A DNA stretch of 64,000 nucleotides from Dryomyza anilis. Its lineage: Eukaryota > Arthropoda > Insecta > Diptera > Dryomyzidae. Both the position numbers and the translations under genes were made by a program. The stretch is from positions 80,346,583 to 80,410,582 of the forward strand of contig OX638130.1 of assembly GCA_951804985.1 (NCBI GenBank), written 5' to 3'. Shown piece after piece: positions 60,471-64,000 of this stretch. Positions within the stretch are counted from its first letter, which is position 1, and each line of letters begins with the position of its first letter. The notes beneath the pieces are model-generated. The model did no database searches. It was not told where the DNA came from and saw nothing but the letters and a program-made list of their open reading frames with translations.

Positions 60471-60777
60471 ACACGAGTGGAAATTTGTTCCGGAAAACCT
60501 TAATTAGCATCAGGATAGTGTGAGGTTGAGATAAGTTTTTTTTTTTCAAAATACATTGAAAATACATATTAAAGTTAGTTTATTTTAAATTAAAACAGGT
60601 TTATAGCAGGTTGGGCTCAGGAATTCTTATCAGGATGCCTAATCAGGAAATAGATTTAAAAGTGCGCCACGTTTGAAATCAGTTCCTGATAACAATATTT
60701 TTGATCCCAACATAAATAATTTTCAGAATTTTCTGAACATGTACTTTTCTCATTCTTAACTAATTTTCCACTCGGGT
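60471..60777. mobile_element. MITE of the same family, about 307 bp
   Basis: Left end TACACGAGTGGAAATTTGTTC; taken as CACGAGTGGAAATTTG, it matches the element at 60170. Right end TAATTTTCCACTCGGGTAT. The interior has TTGGGCTCAGGAATTCTTAT and CAGGATGCCTAATCAGG. Non-coding. Confidence 0.6.
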
Positions 60778-62034
60778 ATTTATAGCAGCACGTGTTAAAT
60801 CAGGCTCTGATGTCGGATACTGATCAGTACCATATCTGAAGTCAGGAAAGCCTTATCAGACAAATATATATTTCTGTTTTATTATATATATTTTTTGCAT
60901 TTCTGCTATTTTTAACCAGCCTGGGGCCTTTAAAAATTAAAAATGTCACGAACTATGACCGTAAAAATGTTATAATTCTTATTTTTTCGCAGTAGCCGTT
61001 GGAGTTCTTAGGTACATTGAACTTTGTGGAAGGACAAAATACACAGCTAAAAATCAATGATGCGTATTTCGCAGCCATCAACAACAACGAGGAGTGAGCA
61101 ACACGAACATGTAGAGAAACGGCAATTGAAACAGTAAATGAAGAGAAAACACAATAAATGAATGTTAATGGGCGTTCCAGAACAAAAACAAAAAAAAAAA
61201 ATATGTGAAGTAAAGGTTTTTTGCCCGCCATTGTTTTTGCCAAGTTTCACAATTCGTTGCAAGTTACAGCCCTTTTTTGTGCAGCGGTTATTATGGATAA
61301 TTTATAAAAATATCTATCGGAACGATAACAACGAAATTTAAGAATTTTAGGTAAGTAGAAGTTTTATTTTTAACATTTGCAAAGGCAGATGAAACCTCCT
61401 TTACATTTCAAGGAAGATTTTTAATTAATTCCATTGAACTTAACCAAAGGCTGTACAATTTGCATACGGGGTCATAATAAAGAGGTTGTGATTTGTAAAA
61501 AGTCGGAAAACAAAAACATTAGAAGAATTACATAAGCGTATTGAAAAAGAGGGCAGAAAATATAGTTTGGCACCAAATCCGGCGACCGTAAATATCAAAA
61601 AAAAAAAGTATTTTTATACGACGCTACCTTTTGTCAGACAATGACAAACCACCTAAAGTAAATCTCACCCCGTCGTTCGGATTCGGCAATAAACTTTAGC
61701 ACCCACCATTTAAGTAAATACAACACACAGAGCTCAAATGGTGCGGGAGAGCACCGTATTTTCTGCAATGCTGTTGTGCCAAACTACTATAATTAAAATA
61801 ATGGTTGACATTATTAACATACGAAAAAATCATGAAAATGTCTTAATTTACAAGATTTGTTTTACATAATATAGTAGTTAGTTTGGCGTTTGGTTCGAAA
61901 CCACATATTATGTATACATTAAACTGTATTAGTATTAATACCAATGTGGACGTTATTTTATAATAAAAGTATTTTTGGTTTCACAATTAATCATTGTTTA
62001 GCTTTTATAAAGAATTTTAATATATTCAACCAAG
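60778..62034. other. Non-coding, with a balanced block at 60950-61300
   Basis: The block is repeat-poor. A plus-strand AATTTTAG|GTAAGTAGAA site (about 61350) is donor-like. A minus-strand frame of 96 codons (61243..60953) has no recognised features. It could be an exon of another transcript or regulatory DNA; not decidable. Confidence 0.3.
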
Positions 62035-62400
62035 AACTGAAACCAAAAGAAAAACGGTTTTCCTCCTCGTTTCATTATCGGTTTTAAGTTTTATATCGAA
62101 ACGGTTTTGGTATGCCCGTTCTGTGGTGTGTTTTCATTTTCGATTTCGAATTTTTCATTATTGTTACCTTTTACCCACATTTTAAATATCTTAAACAAAA
62201 AAACTGGATTATTTAACTGAAAAATTATAATAGTTTTAAAAATGATAAATTGATAAATATAACCAATTTGAACTCACACTTTTAATAAAACCGTTTTATA
62301 ACGTTTATATTGGTTTATTTTTGAATTTTGTATAACGGTTTCGGCTATGATTTTAAAATAAAACAGTTTTAAATGGGTTCCATACCCAATTTCGATTTCA
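62035..62400. repeat. AAACGGTTTT/AAAACCGTTTT motif array
   Basis: AAACGGTTTT, AACCGTTTTAT, ATAACGGTTTC and AAACAGTTTTA recur in both orientations with TTTCGATTTC near both sides. Another private-motif array; ends unclear. Confidence 0.5.
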
Positions 62401-64000
62401 ATCCCAATAAAACATACCAATAAAATGAAAAACAGCAAAAATATGATATATACTCTGCGTTTCTCTACACCTTATTTACATTCTATATATTCGGAAAAAT
62501 TACCATAAAATTAAAAGTATTTTCGATATTAGTTCAATAGCTTTTGCTATTAAAATATGTAAAATTTTTGGTTTATTCAATATTTACCTTGAATAGGTTC
62601 TATTAAAAACTATTGAGAAATACTAATATTTTTTGAGTTAATATTAAAAGATATTATAGCTAGGTATACCATTAAATAAATAATTATCCCATTGATCAAC
62701 TTATAAAACTTTGTCTGTCTCTGTAGATACATTTTATTTTAGTTATGTTGATAACTAATGTCCATATCTGCCTACTATACGTCATTTTAATGTTTGTATT
62801 TTTAATAACACTATAAACCAGCCTTCGTAATTGTTTATTTTTAATTTATTGCATTCCATGTCACATGAACACATTTAGAAATAAATCGTAAATATATCTA
62901 GATTATAAAATATAAAAATAAATATAAATATGTATGACTAATCCGTTGATAAGCTGCTTATCTCGTTGTGTTGTGATGAATAAAAAATATTGTTTCGTAT
63001 TCAACAGAATGTTTGCATTGTATTTACAAATACATATTATTTATACGAAATGCATTTTATATTTTTATGCAAATATTTATTATACTTACTTGTATTTTTA
63101 GATACACTTATCAAGTTATACATTTCAGTGGTTGATCGATGTGTAACTCTTCAGTCCAGATGTTCAGTCATATTTTCAAATTAAACATAATTTGAATTAG
63201 ATGTTGTTTCGTCTATTGTCAACATATCACATATAGACAAAAATGCAAAAAAAAAAAAAAAAACAAAACCAAAAGTTAAATGAAAAATTAGAGCATGTCA
63301 ATTCCTTGCAACTTCTTGAATGTCTAATCGTAAAACGCATGAATTAATGGTTTTTCTAATGCGAAATTTAACAATTTTTATTTTTTTTTATACTTTTTAT
63401 CTATACGATTTATTGTACTGGTAACGTAACAGTATTTTGTGTAACGTAACAGTCCGAACATTTTTGTTTCAATAGAATTGTTTTCTGCGTAATTCAAATT
63501 TACTTTATTTATTTAATTTATGCAGTCCACCAGAAGAATAGAGTTTTTCAACAATGTAAGGCAACTTAATATTTACTTCCAAATATTGTTACGTGCCAGT
63601 GAATTCTGAGAACGTTCATTACTTCTAAGGCATACAACATTTTTTATATATGTAGAAATTAATACTACATAAGCATAGGTACTTTTAGATGCATGTTCGA
63701 TATAATTTTAAAGTATTCAATTCAATGTGCTTTCAGAGAAATGTATGATGAAATGCGCGTATGAATGTAACGTAACAGTCTACGTTTTAGTCCATATTTA
63801 TATTTAAAAATGTCATATTAAATGTCTATCTGTCAGAAACGGTGTAGTTTTTTCGAGAAAAAAAAATCAAAATCACTTAAAACACCGGTGCAAAACACTT
63901 TATAATTAAAGGTGTGCATGGATGAAAGTCAGCCGTATCTAAAAACATATATATTTAATTTTAAATACATTTTATATTTTAGTGCGACACTTTAAATTTT
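62401..64000. other. Non-coding, AT-rich, with a recurrent GTAACGTAACAGT
   Basis: GTAACGTAACAGT occurs near 63421, 63440 and 63768. A 17-A run starts at 63247. No gene; frames are short and AT-biased. Confidence 0.4.

Overview
The window is nuclear DNA of a higher dipteran fly (Schizophora). It is very AT-rich, has long gene-free stretches, fly-type splice sites, mini-me/DINE-like repeats with GTCY microsatellites, and one gene whose protein is plainly a Kekkon-family receptor. No bacterial, organellar or viral genes, rRNA genes or CRISPR arrays were seen.

The only protein-coding gene supported end to end is on the minus strand at the left edge. Two coding exons (4125..2610 and 1683..575) join through a 926-bp intron with GTGAGT/TAG boundaries and give an 874-residue LRR-Ig transmembrane protein. 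It is most like Drosophila Kekkon-5, with Kekkon-6 as the alternative. A strong 3' splice site at 4482 shows that the coding exon carries 5' UTR and that the first exon(s) lie to the right. Two sites to the right have minus-strand splice signals in the correct order: a 26-nt candidate microexon at 21861..21886 and a candidate 5' UTR exon ending at 44471. Much of the window may therefore be the large first intron(s) of this gene.

The remaining roughly 59 kb is a mosaic of non-autonomous transposable elements and unique non-coding DNA. The clearest elements are: a Harbinger-like MITE with a TTA target duplication (14136..14689); a hAT-like MITE with a perfect 8-bp duplication inside an expanded TA microsatellite (7202..7343); a second hAT-like MITE that splits a decayed RTE-clade LINE (20209..20612 in 19600..20800); a 1.7-kb TIR element carrying intron-containing coding remnants (9546..11251); several long hairpin elements (5985..6462, 15061..16096, 16612..16743, 33441..33614, 57159..58699); mini-me-like repeats at 8288, 23760 and 50711; two tRNA-derived SINE-like elements; and a short jockey/R1-type LINE relic (47067..47249).

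A recurring theme is elements filled with their own short, mostly palindromic motif at irregular spacing (TTACGAA, ACATCGATGT, GTTTAAAC, AACAATTGTT, AAACGGTTTT, TTATGAAT, TACTCC). Several begin with a similar ACAC...GAAAA-type end. Nested insertions give a relative order of events, and in two cases the pre-insertion site can be read within the window.
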